Source: an uncultured Verrucomicrobiales bacterium
Lineage (GTDB): Bacteria; Verrucomicrobiota; Verrucomicrobiia; Limisphaerales; JAYPXF01
Direction: 5' to 3'
Assembly (NCBI GenBank): GCA_937893495.1
Contig: CALBIE010000591.1
Span: forward strand, 1 to 47,201
DNA length: 47,201 nucleotides
The notes beneath the pieces were generated by a model that searched no databases, was not told the DNA's origin, and saw only the letters and a program-made list of their open reading frames with translations. Both the position numbers and the translations under genes were made by a program. Of this stretch, positions 8,000-17,821 are shown piece by piece; the first letter of the stretch is position 1, and each line of letters begins with the position of its first letter.

Positions 8000-10456
8000 G
8001 TGGGATTGGGCGAGAAAGATGTCGGGTCACAGACCCAGTTACCGGACGGATGGTTCACTCCATTTCGGTTCGGTCTGCTGCTGTTTGGATTCCTGTTCAC
8101 GGTGTATCCGGAGGTGATCCTGGGGAGTCACACGTTTTTCTTTCGCGATTTCGGGCACTTCGGATTTCCGGTTGCGCATTATCATCGGGAGAGTTTCTGG
8201 AATGGCGAAATCCCGCTGTGGAATCCGTACAGCACATGCGGCATTCCGTTCCTCGCGCAGTGGAACACGCTGGTGCTGTATCCCGGCTCGTTGATTTATC
8301 TGCTGCTGCCGGAGCCATGGGGGGTCGGATGGTTCTGCCTCGCGCATGTTCTGCTTGCCGGGCTGGGAATGTATCGATTGACGCATGAACTCACCGGCAG
8401 CCGGTTCGCGGCGTGCGTCGGCGGACTGCTCTTCGCCTTCAACGGCTTCACTCTTCACGCGGTCATGTGGCCGAACAACATCGCTGCCTGGGGCTGGCTG
8501 CCGTGGGTGTTGTGGTCCGTGCGTGGTGCGTGGCGCGACGGCGGAAAGGCGCTTGTTCCGGCCGTGCTGCTCGGTGGATTGCAGATGCTCTGCGGCGCGC
8601 CGGAAATCATTTTGTTCACCTGGCTGCTGATGGGCGTGTGGCTATTGGCGGAGGTGTGGCAAGGACGCGGAAAGAGAGTGCATAATTCGGGGCCTGCCGA
8701 GCCGGAGGCCGGCGCTCCGGGGGCATGGTCCGCCATTCGTCGATTCGTGTTGGTTGGCGTCATGGTTGCCGCCCTTTGCGCCGCGCAGTTGCTGCCTTTC
8801 CTTGAACTGGTCATTCACTCTCATCGCGAAGCCGGTTTCGATACCGATATGTATGCCCTCCCGGCCTGGGGTTGGGCCAATCTGCTGGTGCCGCTCTTTC
8901 GCGCCACGCCTTCGGCCACCGGGGTGTATTCGCATGTTGAGCAGCAATGGACGTCGTCTTTCTATCCGGGGATCACCGGGCTCGCATTGGCGATCTGGGT
9001 GATCGCGCGCGGACAGGATCGCGTCATGCGATGGCTGGCCGCATTTGGTCTGATGGGGCTGATTCTCGCTCTGGGCCAGAAGGCGTTTCTCCTGCCGTTG
9101 TTTCAACAGGTATTGCCCCTCTTCGATCTCATCCGGTTCCCGGTAAAGTATGTCGTGCCGATGTTGATCGTGACGCCGATATTGGCTGCGGCTGCGATTG
9201 CACATTGGGAAAGATTTTCCACCGATGACAGCCAACGCGAAGGCGTCGTTGCCGGGCGAATCTGGCTGCTGCTGCTGCTGGCGACAGGATTCATCTGTTA
9301 CGAAGCCTGGTGTCAACCCGGGTCCGATGAAGACGGGACAATGACCGTCGTCAACGGCGTCAGTCGGATGGCCTGGTTGATTCTGCTGGGCGTACTTTTA
9401 TTGCTTGGCCACCGGCATGACCTGCGGCGAATCAAAGCGCAAGCGGTCATCCCGTCCAACAAACAAGACGAGAAAGGCAAATGGCAACCGGGGAAAGGAT
9501 TCGCACAGAGTTTGCATGGCAACAGCGATCAAGATACGCCGAGACACGCGGGTTCTCCCGTCGTGACCGGGGCGTTTCTGCGAGGAGCCGTTTTACTGGT
9601 TATTGGTCTCGATATTCTGACGCATACACCGGAACAGAATCCGACCGTCGTGACGCAGGCCTATGAACCCGGTGTCGCCCGCTTGAACGCGATGCCCCGC
9701 CTCGGTGAAGGCCGTGCGATGGTCTCGCCGCGGATGGAACTGTTCCTGAGTCAGGCGGTAAATCCTGACGCCTTGAATTACTGCATCAGCATGCGACGGG
9801 CATTATTCACCGACTGGAATCTGCTGGAAGGCATTCCGAAGGTGAACGGCTTTTTCTCGATGTATCCGGCCGAGCATCAAGCCATCTGGCGGCGGTTGTA
9901 CGAATCTGGTGCCGTGCCGCCCGCGCCATTGATGAATTTTCTCGGGGTCTCGCGGATCTCCAACGAGGAAACCGTTTCGACCTTCAACTGGGATTCGCGA
10001 TCCGATGCTTTGCCGTTGATCATCGGTGGCCAGAAACCGTTGTTCGTGGAGGACAAACTAATTCCCGAATTGATGACCTCCGAAGAATTTGATCCCGAAC
10101 AGGTCGTGTTGCTCCCGGCGGAACTGGAATCCGCGAACCTTGGCAAGGAGTCGGCGGAGATTCGGATTGAGGCACAGTCATGGTCAACTCATCGAATCAC
10201 TTTTGATGTGGACGCGGCGGATGCCGGTTGGGTGGTAATCGCGCAGGGTTGGTATCCGCATTGGCGCGCATTCATTGATGGCGACTCAGTGCCGTTGTTT
10301 CGCGCTAATCACGCGTTTCAAGCCATTCAAGTTCCGGCCGGCCAACATGCGGTCGTGCTCGAGTATCGTGACCGGACTTTTCTGGTGAGCGGATTGATTT
10401 CCATTGCAACTTTGTTTGTATTGTTCGCCATGCACCGGATAATCCGCCGCCAGTGA
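8000..10456 (+). CDS. YfhO-like multi-TM membrane protein, paralogue 1 (putative GT-C-like)
   Basis: FFFRDFGHFGFPVAHYHRESFWNGEIPLWNPYSTCGIPFLAQWNTLVLYPGSLIYLLLP, many TM helices, C-terminal WYPHWRAFIDG...FRANHAFQAIQVPAG...YRDRTF. Strong similarity to the next three ORFs. Confidence 0.85.
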   Translation: MGLGEKDVGSQTQLPDGWFTPFRFGLLLFGFLFTVYPEVILGSHTFFFRDFGHFGFPVAHYHRESFWNGEIPLWNPYSTCGIPFLAQWNTLVLYPGSLIYLLLPEPWGVGWFCLAHVLLAGLGMYRLTHELTGSRFAACVGGLLFAFNGFTLHAVMWPNNIAAWGWLPWVLWSVRGAWRDGGKALVPAVLLGGLQMLCGAPEIILFTWLLMGVWLLAEVWQGRGKRVHNSGPAEPEAGAPGAWSAIRRFVLVGVMVAALCAAQLLPFLELVIHSHREAGFDTDMYALPAWGWANLLVPLFRATPSATGVYSHVEQQWTSSFYPGITGLALAIWVIARGQDRVMRWLAAFGLMGLILALGQKAFLLPLFQQVLPLFDLIRFPVKYVVPMLIVTPILAAAAIAHWERFSTDDSQREGVVAGRIWLLLLLATGFICYEAWCQPGSDEDGTMTVVNGVSRMAWLILLGVLLLLGHRHDLRRIKAQAVIPSNKQDEKGKWQPGKGFAQSLHGNSDQDTPRHAGSPVVTGAFLRGAVLLVIGLDILTHTPEQNPTVVTQAYEPGVARLNAMPRLGEGRAMVSPRMELFLSQAVNPDALNYCISMRRALFTDWNLLEGIPKVNGFFSMYPAEHQAIWRRLYESGAVPPAPLMNFLGVSRISNEETVSTFNWDSRSDALPLIIGGQKPLFVEDKLIPELMTSEEFDPEQVVLLPAELESANLGKESAEIRIEAQSWSTHRITFDVDAADAGWVVIAQGWYPHWRAFIDGDSVPLFRANHAFQAIQVPAGQHAVVLEYRDRTFLVSGLISIATLFVLFAMHRIIRRQ

Positions 10457-13020
10457 TCGATTCCCAATCGTCAATCGCAGACACGACGTTGCCAACGGAT
10501 ACAGAGAACGCATTGGCCGACTGTTTTCGTCCAGTGCGATTTGCTCTGTTGCTCGGATTGCTCGTGGTGGTTTCATGGCCGGCGGTGGTGTTCGGGACTC
10601 AGTCGTTTGTCCTGCGGGATTTCAGTGTGTTTGGATATCCCATCGCCCATTACGCGCGGGAGAGTTTTTGGAACGGTGAAATTCCCCTTTGGAATCCGCT
10701 CAACAACTGCGGTCTGCCCTTTCTCGCGCAATGGAATACGATGGTGCTGTATCCGCCGTCGCTCATCTATCTGCTGCTGCCATTGCCCTGGTCACTTTGT
10801 CTCTTCTGTCTGTTGCATCTCTATGGCGGTGGACTCGGGATGTATTTCCTCGCGCGCCGATGGACGGCCAACAATTTCGCCGCGGCCATCGCCGGCGTGG
10901 CCTACGCATTCAATGGGTTGACACAAACGGCGTTGATGTGGCCGAACAACATAGCCGCGCTCGGGTGTTTGCCGTGGGTGGTGCTGTGCGCCCAACTTGG
11001 ATGGCGCGAGGGGGGTAAATGGTTCACCCGCGCCGCGCTCGTTGGCGCGCTGCAAATGCTGACGGGCGCGCCGGAAATCATTCTGCTCACCTGGGTTTTC
11101 ATTGGTGTGCTTTGGCTGGCGGATTTGGTGGCGGGGAAAGAGCACGCGGTCCGAAGTGCTCGCGGATGCACCTTCGCACCCGGGATCCCTATCGCTCCAT
11201 CCCTGTCAGGGAACCCAGACGCCCCCTCATTCCATCCCTCTCCCCCAGTGGGGGAGAGGGTGCCCGAAGCGCCGGGTCAGGGGACCCGGCCTACAATTTG
11301 TAGGCCCGGTGCCCTCACCGGGCTTCCCTCGTTTCGGGAGGTTTATGGAGAGAGCTCCCGAGGGTTGGAGAAAGAGGATTCGGGGCGAGGTGAAGGCTTG
11401 TTTTCCGTGATCGTCCGACTGCCGTTGCTCGTCGTGGTCATTGCCGGGTTGTCGGCGGCGCAATTGCTGCCGTTCCTGGATCTGCTGGCGCATTCTCAAC
11501 GTGGAGAGGAGTTTGGCGGGCAGGTGTGGTCCGCATCGCAGTTCGCCTGGGTGAATTTCCTGGTTCCGCTTTTTCGCACCATTCGTGCATCGTCGGGTGT
11601 TTACCTGCAGGCGGATCAACTGTGGGCGCTGTCATTCTACGCCGGAGTGGGGACCTTGTTGCTGTCCGTCATGGCCGGTTGGCGACTCCACCGTTCCGGG
11701 CTGCTCGTATTGATCGCACTCGGCTCGCTTGGCCTGGCGATGGGTGCCGCCGGGGTTTTGTTTCCCATCGCCGACCGATTCGCACCACTGGGTTTCATGC
11801 GTTATCCCGCGAAGTTCATGGTTTTAACGGCCATTGTCATCCCGCTGTTGGCGGCCGTGGGACTGAAACGATTCCTGGATTCGAAGGACGGTGAATCATC
11901 GAATTCGTTCAGCTTTGCCGTGATGGCGTTGCTTGGATTGTTCGGCACTGGTTTTTGGTTGATCGGTCTTGTCCCGGTCGATGGAGAAATGATGGACCCG
12001 GTCTATCAAAGCGCGTCGGTGCGATTGGCGTTTCTGCTTTGTGTCGTCGGGTTGTTGTTCGGACTCAAAAAGGTCACCGAAGCGCGGCGGCGTTCGCTAA
12101 TCGCCTTCGCGCTGATCGCGGTTGTCTGGTTTGACCTGAAGACACACCTGCCCAATCTGACTGCGACTGTTTCGCCGGCGTTGATGGTGGACCGATTGCC
12201 GCTGCTCCAGGACCTTAAGCCCAGGCCTGCGCTTGAAAACGGCAGGGCAATGCTCACGGCGAACGCGTTGTTGGAGTTTAAACACAAGTCGCTGCCCGAC
12301 ATGGGGCAAACGCTCGTGCTCCAACGCGTCGGTATGTTCGACAATTTCAATCTGCTCGAAGGCCTGGCCAAGATGGACGGCATCTGGTCGCTCTATTTAC
12401 GGGAGCAGTTCGAGATCGAAATGCGGCTCTATGCGAGTGAGACGAATATTCAGCCGGCGCTGGGCGATTTTCTCGCCGTCAATCAGGTGTCTTCGCCCAC
12501 GAACATTTTTCAATGGATACCTCGTCCGACTGCGATGCCTGTCATCACCGCGGGACAGCAACCCGTTTTTGTTCAGTTCTCGAATATTTTTCGCGTGTTG
12601 CTCGCCAGGAATTTCGACCCACGCGAGGTCGTATACTTCAACGAGGACAGCACTGAACTGATGTCAACCAATCGGGTCCGTGACGCGCGCATTCGGCAGT
12701 CGTCAATTTCCGCTCACCGCGTTGCCTTTGACATCGAAACACCGACGCCGACGGTGGCCGTCATTGCGCAATCCTATCATCGCGGGTGGGAGGCGACGGT
12801 GAATGAACAACCGGCCAGGGTGTATCGGGTAAATCACGGATTCCAAGCGGTGCGGATTCCCGCCGGCAGGCATCATGTCGAACTGCGGTATCGCGATCGA
12901 AAATTCATGGCAGGATCTTTCATTTCGCTGGGGACTTTGTTTGCATTGTTCGGTTTCAAGCGAATTGAAAAACTGGTGATAAAGAGCGGGAACAAGGGCA
13001 AAAATGCAGAAACACCATGA
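10453..13020 (+). CDS. YfhO-like multi-TM membrane protein, paralogue 2
   Basis: GTG start overlaps the previous stop (GTGA). VLRDFSVFGYPIAHYARESFWNGEIPLWNPLNNCGLPFLAQWNTMVLYP...; C-terminal YHRGWEATVNEQPARVYRVNHGFQAVRIPAGRHHVELRYRDRKF. Confidence 0.85.
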   Translation: MIDSQSSIADTTLPTDTENALADCFRPVRFALLLGLLVVVSWPAVVFGTQSFVLRDFSVFGYPIAHYARESFWNGEIPLWNPLNNCGLPFLAQWNTMVLYPPSLIYLLLPLPWSLCLFCLLHLYGGGLGMYFLARRWTANNFAAAIAGVAYAFNGLTQTALMWPNNIAALGCLPWVVLCAQLGWREGGKWFTRAALVGALQMLTGAPEIILLTWVFIGVLWLADLVAGKEHAVRSARGCTFAPGIPIAPSLSGNPDAPSFHPSPPVGERVPEAPGQGTRPTICRPGALTGLPSFREVYGESSRGLEKEDSGRGEGLFSVIVRLPLLVVVIAGLSAAQLLPFLDLLAHSQRGEEFGGQVWSASQFAWVNFLVPLFRTIRASSGVYLQADQLWALSFYAGVGTLLLSVMAGWRLHRSGLLVLIALGSLGLAMGAAGVLFPIADRFAPLGFMRYPAKFMVLTAIVIPLLAAVGLKRFLDSKDGESSNSFSFAVMALLGLFGTGFWLIGLVPVDGEMMDPVYQSASVRLAFLLCVVGLLFGLKKVTEARRRSLIAFALIAVVWFDLKTHLPNLTATVSPALMVDRLPLLQDLKPRPALENGRAMLTANALLEFKHKSLPDMGQTLVLQRVGMFDNFNLLEGLAKMDGIWSLYLREQFEIEMRLYASETNIQPALGDFLAVNQVSSPTNIFQWIPRPTAMPVITAGQQPVFVQFSNIFRVLLARNFDPREVVYFNEDSTELMSTNRVRDARIRQSSISAHRVAFDIETPTPTVAVIAQSYHRGWEATVNEQPARVYRVNHGFQAVRIPAGRHHVELRYRDRKFMAGSFISLGTLFALFGFKRIEKLVIKSGNKGKNAETP
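11236..11322. repeat. Array of perfect hairpin palindromes inside a coding region
   Basis: CCCTCTCCCCC-AGT-GGGGGAGAGGG (11236-11260), GCCGGGTC-AGGG-GACCCGGC (11271-11290), GGCCTACAA-T-TTGTAGGCC (11288-11306), CCCGGTG-CCCT-CACCGGG (11305-11322). Confidence 0.9.
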
Positions 13021-15356
13021 CTGCTGACGGCAAAAATGATGACCCTTCGTCGGACGCGGAAGGTCCAATTGAATGGCTGTCGTCCACGCGTTTCGCCGGG
13101 TTGCTTGCGCTCGTTTTCATCGGTTCATTTTTCGGAGTGTTTATTGGATCGGAAACGTTTTTTCGATCGGACTACGGCGTCATCGGTTACCCTTCGACGT
13201 TCTACTTTCGGCAGAGCGTGCTGGCGGGTGAACTGCCGCTTTGGAATCCGTTGAGCAATTGCGGCGCGCCGTTTCTCGCGCAATGGGGAACGATGTGTCT
13301 CTACCCCGGCGCGTTGTTCTACGTTCTCTTTCCCATGCCGTGGTCGTTGGGGGTGTTCAGCCTCGGGCACCTGTGGTTTGGTGGCGTGGGAATGTTTTTC
13401 CTCGCGCGTCGCTGGACGAACGACCCGTTCGCGGCGTCATTCGCCGGATTCTCATTTGGCTTAAGCGGGGCCGTATTGGCGTGCCTAATCTGGCCTAACT
13501 ACTGCGTCGCACTGGGATGGATGCCGTGGGTTGTTCTCACTACACAAATCGCCTGGCGGGACGGCGGTCGCAAGATTCCCATCGCGGCTTTGGCCGGGAC
13601 CATGCAGATGTTGACTGGCGCGCCTGAACTGGTGTTGCTGACCTGGCTGCTGCTGCTGGTTCTTGGGTGCGCCGAAATCTGCTCAATCTCGAATCGCGTG
13701 ATGCTGGTTGTTCGCTTTGGGTTGGTAATTGGAATAATCGCAGCGCTTTCAGCAATTCAGTTATTACCGTTTTTTGAATTGCTGGAACACTCCCAACGCG
13801 ACGCATCGTTTCGTGATTCCCGCTGGCCAATGCCCATTTGGGGTTGGGCGAATCTGTGGGTGCCATTCTTTCACTACGGTATCACCGATCAGGGGCTGTA
13901 TGTGCAGCAGGGGCAATACTTCCTCACCTCATACTATCCCGGTGTTATTGTTTTGGCTCTGGCTGTTTTGGCTGCGTGGCGGGTGCGTCATCGGAACGTG
14001 ACGATATTTATCGTCCTTTCGATTTTTGGCCTCCTCATGGCCCTTGGTGAGGGCGGATTGATTTTCCCGGCACTCAAACAACTGCTGCCGGGTGGGGGCA
14101 TGGCGCGATATCCCATCAAGTTTGTTTTTCTTGCCGCGTTCCTGTTTCCGCTGCTGGCGGCCTACGGGCTCAAGCGACTGGCCGAAGACAAGGCTGCCAA
14201 TTTGGCGAGTCAGAACCGCGATGCGCTCCGGATCGGAGTTGCGACTGTCGTCGTCATGCTGATCCTCCTGGCGCTGGCCCACGTATTCGCCAATCCGTTT
14301 GACCAGCTTGCCCAGACGCGCGCCAACACCGGCGCCCGGTTGATGTTGTTTGGGTTTGTCGGATTCGCGCTGATGCGATCGACGGAGAATTCAGCGCCGG
14401 TGCGACAAAAGCGCCTGTGGCAGATGTTGACGCTTTTATTCCTCGCGACCGATCTGCTGACGCATCTGCCCCGCCAGAATCCCCGCGTTCCCGCCGCGTT
14501 GTATGCGGCCAATCAACTTCAATCGACGTTGAAGCTCTATCCGCCCCCGATTCATGGAAAGGCGCGGGTCATGATTCTGCCGGAGACGGATCATCGATTG
14601 AACCTCAGTCTGCCGCCGCGACTTGAACGTGACTACGCGGAGAAACGTTTGAACGCCTGGTCGCACCTCAACCTGCTCGATGGCTACGCCAAGGTGAACG
14701 GCTCCTCCACGCTTCGAATTCGTGAGCAGGATGAATTGGAGCGGTTGCTTTATCCCAAAACCATCACCAATGCGCCGTCAGCGAAGCCGATCACGGATTT
14801 CCTTGGCGTGGCGCATATTTCTGCAACGACGATCTCAAATCTGTGGGAGCCGCGGTTCAGTTTCATGCCGTTCGTCACCGGTGGTCAACGGCCCGTCTTC
14901 GCGGACCCGTCAACCACGCTCAGTAATCTGGTCGGCACTAATGTGAGTCTCCGTGAAGTGGTTTTTCTCAGTCCGGACGACCGCGATAAAGTCGGTGAAC
15001 TGGCCGCCTCGAAACCGCGAATTGAATTACAGTCGGTTCGCGCGCATGAAATTCGTTTCACGGTTGAGGCGGAATCGCCGGCTCTCATCGTCATTGCCCA
15101 ATCGCATTACCCGGCGTGGCGGGCAACCGTGAATGGCAGCGCGGCTGACATTCTGCGGGCCAACCATGCGTTTCAGGCCGTCAAGGTGGAGAAAGGAAAT
15201 TCCGAGGTGCGCCTTTACTACCGAGACCAACAATTTCGAACGGGTTCAATCATTTCCGGAATCGCGTTTGCCGTTTGTCTTGTCTGGCTGATTCCGGTAT
15301 CCCGAAAGAAATCCGTGCTGAATGGAAATGAGCAGTCAGACGAATCCAATGACTGA
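13017..15356 (+). CDS. YfhO-like multi-TM membrane protein, paralogue 3
   Basis: ATGA overlap with the previous stop. GELPLWNPLSNCGAPFLAQWGTMCLYPGALFYVLFPMPW; C-terminal HYPAWRATVNGSAADILRANHAFQAVKVEKG. Confidence 0.85.
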   Translation: MTADGKNDDPSSDAEGPIEWLSSTRFAGLLALVFIGSFFGVFIGSETFFRSDYGVIGYPSTFYFRQSVLAGELPLWNPLSNCGAPFLAQWGTMCLYPGALFYVLFPMPWSLGVFSLGHLWFGGVGMFFLARRWTNDPFAASFAGFSFGLSGAVLACLIWPNYCVALGWMPWVVLTTQIAWRDGGRKIPIAALAGTMQMLTGAPELVLLTWLLLLVLGCAEICSISNRVMLVVRFGLVIGIIAALSAIQLLPFFELLEHSQRDASFRDSRWPMPIWGWANLWVPFFHYGITDQGLYVQQGQYFLTSYYPGVIVLALAVLAAWRVRHRNVTIFIVLSIFGLLMALGEGGLIFPALKQLLPGGGMARYPIKFVFLAAFLFPLLAAYGLKRLAEDKAANLASQNRDALRIGVATVVVMLILLALAHVFANPFDQLAQTRANTGARLMLFGFVGFALMRSTENSAPVRQKRLWQMLTLLFLATDLLTHLPRQNPRVPAALYAANQLQSTLKLYPPPIHGKARVMILPETDHRLNLSLPPRLERDYAEKRLNAWSHLNLLDGYAKVNGSSTLRIREQDELERLLYPKTITNAPSAKPITDFLGVAHISATTISNLWEPRFSFMPFVTGGQRPVFADPSTTLSNLVGTNVSLREVVFLSPDDRDKVGELAASKPRIELQSVRAHEIRFTVEAESPALIVIAQSHYPAWRATVNGSAADILRANHAFQAVKVEKGNSEVRLYYRDQQFRTGSIISGIAFAVCLVWLIPVSRKKSVLNGNEQSDESND

Positions 15357-17664
15357 GACGAGACTTTCGGAGCGCAGGTTTATCGGCCTCCTCGGGGTGT
15401 TGTTGTTGCTGACCTTTTATCCGGTCCTGCTTGGCGGGCAGGCGTTGTTTTATCGTGACTACGGATTCCTGGGTTACCCGTTTGCGCACTTTCACCGCGA
15501 GATGTTCTGGAGCGGGGAAATTCCGTTTTGGAATTCCCTGATTCACTGTGGTGTGCCGTTTTTCGCGCAGTGGAACACGATGGTGTTTTATCCGGGGTCC
15601 TTGATCTATCTCATCTTTCCGCTGCCGGTTTCGCTGGCGTGGTTTTGCGTATTGCACATCTTCCTTGGCGGCGTCGGGATGCGGCGACTGGCGCTGTGCT
15701 GGACGGGTTCGGATTTTGGGGCGGCGGTCGCGGGTGTCTCTTTTGCAGTCGGTGGTATGATGCTTGGATCGGTGATCTACCCGAACTATCTCGTCGCATT
15801 TGGGTGGCTGCCATGGGTGTTCCTGTTTGCGGAAAAGGCGTGGACGCATGGCGGGCGAAACCTCGCGCTGGCGGCGCTGGCTGGTAGTATGCAAATGCTC
15901 AGCGGCGCGCCGGAATTGATCCTGATGACCTGGATGCTTCTGGGTGTTGTTGGCGTCAGCCGAATTGCTTTTGATGCCACCGCTCCTGAAGCCCTGCCGC
16001 GCCGGTTTGTCTTTGTGGTTCTACTCATTGCCGGAATCTGTGCGTTTCAACTGCTCCCGTTTTTTGAACTGCTGCATCACTCCCAGCGGGACGCCGGTTC
16101 CGCATCTGGATTCTGGGCTTTGCCCGCGTGGGGATGGGTGAACTTTTTTGTGCCGCTCTATTCGCATTTCAAGACTGAACAGGGCGTTTATGTTCAAGCC
16201 GGACAATCGTTTTTGCCGACGTATTACCTCGGCATCGTTCCGCTGTGGCTCGCGGTGGTTGCCATCTGGCAGCAACGCAATTGGCGCACGGTGGCACTGG
16301 CGTTTGCGGGATTTGGCGCGCTGTTGATCGCGATGGGCGAGCAGTCGCCGGTTTACGGAATGCTGAAGTCCGTGTTTCCCGTCGGCTTTGCCCGGTTCCC
16401 GGTCAAGGCGGTTTTGATCATTGGATTCATCGGTCCCGCGCTCGCGGCCCATGCGATCGCCTGTTGGGAGAAACATCCTGCCACCGGCAGTGAATCGATT
16501 CTTCGGCGATTGGCTCAAAGCGCGGGCGTGATGGCGTTGGTCATTGCGGGCATCGGCGGTTTCTCACGCATGAAGCCGCTCTTTCCGAATCCGGACGACC
16601 TGACGGTTTCGAACGGAATGGTTCGACTGGTTTTCCTTGTGGCCGCGATGGCTGCGCTGGTCTGCTGGCGAAGGCTGTCCGACGCTTTGCGGCGCGTCGT
16701 GCCGATGGGGTTTCTCGTCCTGATCTGGCTGGACGTGATGACTCACACGCCGGTGTTGAATCCCACCATTGACGCGGGAGCGTTTCAGTCGAATCTCGCG
16801 CGCGCCTATCAGCAACAGCAGGGTGTTGAGTTTCCCGAATTGAAGAACGGGCGGGTGATGCTCCGTCCCGAAGCTGAACTGGCGCTCCACACGCGGATGG
16901 TGCCGAAGTTTTTTGACGATTTCATCGGTCAGCGACTGGCGATGTGGGGCAATCTCAATCTGCTCGACAATGTCGCCAAGGTGAACGGCGCCGCCACACT
17001 TCGACCCGCTTGGTGGAACTCCATTGAGAGTGCACTCTACACGAGCACCAATCTCGCCCACACCAACCTCATTCGCTTTCTCGGGGTAACCCATGTGACC
17101 CGGACCGGGGAATTGATGCAATGGCAGGCGCTCTCCACCAGCATGCATCGGGTCACCGCCGGGCAAACCCTTAAGTCTGTGCCGCGCGGTGCCCCGTCTA
17201 TCTGGGAGAGCCCGCTTTGGAATCCACGCACCGAAGCCTTCACCGGCGACGTGGTTGATGCGGAATTGACGAATTTGCCGGCGGTCAGCGCATCCGTTTC
17301 AGAAATTGTCCATGGGAATGGGCGCCTGCAATTTGTCGTGGACGCACCGTCCGCGACGATTGCCGTGATTTCTGAAACATTTTATCCGGGCTGGAAGGCG
17401 ATCGTGAATGGCGATTCGGCCCGGGTGATTCCCATGAACCACGCTTTCATGGCCGTGCCGGTGAATGCCGGGAAAAGTGTCGTGCAATTGAACTATTCGG
17501 AGCCGCGTTTTGGAATCGGAATCGGGATTACATTTTTGTCGTTGGTAGTCTGTGGCTGGCTCTGGCGGCGGCCCGACGAAGAGGACGTTGAACCCGGCCT
17601 GGATTATGTCGAAAGCGGATCGCTGACCGCCCACCTGATGGGCATGACGGGTGGCGAGATTTAA
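15349..17664 (+). CDS. YfhO-like multi-TM membrane protein, paralogue 4
   Basis: Start taken as MTETRLSERRF, overlapping the previous stop by 8 nt (ORF track gives 15322). ALFYRDYGFLGYPFAHFHREMFWSGEIPFWNSLIHCGVPFFAQWNTMVFYPGSLIYLIFPLP. Confidence 0.85.
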   Translation: MTETRLSERRFIGLLGVLLLLTFYPVLLGGQALFYRDYGFLGYPFAHFHREMFWSGEIPFWNSLIHCGVPFFAQWNTMVFYPGSLIYLIFPLPVSLAWFCVLHIFLGGVGMRRLALCWTGSDFGAAVAGVSFAVGGMMLGSVIYPNYLVAFGWLPWVFLFAEKAWTHGGRNLALAALAGSMQMLSGAPELILMTWMLLGVVGVSRIAFDATAPEALPRRFVFVVLLIAGICAFQLLPFFELLHHSQRDAGSASGFWALPAWGWVNFFVPLYSHFKTEQGVYVQAGQSFLPTYYLGIVPLWLAVVAIWQQRNWRTVALAFAGFGALLIAMGEQSPVYGMLKSVFPVGFARFPVKAVLIIGFIGPALAAHAIACWEKHPATGSESILRRLAQSAGVMALVIAGIGGFSRMKPLFPNPDDLTVSNGMVRLVFLVAAMAALVCWRRLSDALRRVVPMGFLVLIWLDVMTHTPVLNPTIDAGAFQSNLARAYQQQQGVEFPELKNGRVMLRPEAELALHTRMVPKFFDDFIGQRLAMWGNLNLLDNVAKVNGAATLRPAWWNSIESALYTSTNLAHTNLIRFLGVTHVTRTGELMQWQALSTSMHRVTAGQTLKSVPRGAPSIWESPLWNPRTEAFTGDVVDAELTNLPAVSASVSEIVHGNGRLQFVVDAPSATIAVISETFYPGWKAIVNGDSARVIPMNHAFMAVPVNAGKSVVQLNYSEPRFGIGIGITFLSLVVCGWLWRRPDEEDVEPGLDYVESGSLTAHLMGMTGGEI

Positions 17665-17800
17665 GAGAGGCAGCCTGGCACCAACGGCAGTGAGCAACCA
17701 GCTAACGGGCCTGCTGACCCCGTTTTCCTTCAACGCAGAGGACGCCGAGGCGCAGAGAACCGCGGAGAACAAAAGGGGAGCACAGGCCGCCGGCCTGTCG

Positions 17801-17821
17801 TGTCTGGCGGCCCGCCAGACA
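17801..17821. repeat. Perfect palindrome TGTCTGGCGG-C-CCGCCAGACA
   Basis: 10-bp arms with a 1-nt loop, read directly. Lies next to ACAGGCC-gcc-GGCCTGT (17782-17798). Confidence 0.85.

Noticed and set aside
8642-9316. 224-aa minus-strand ORF
   Set aside because: Antisense to paralogue 1 of the YfhO-like array. Q/R/H/P-rich shadow frame.
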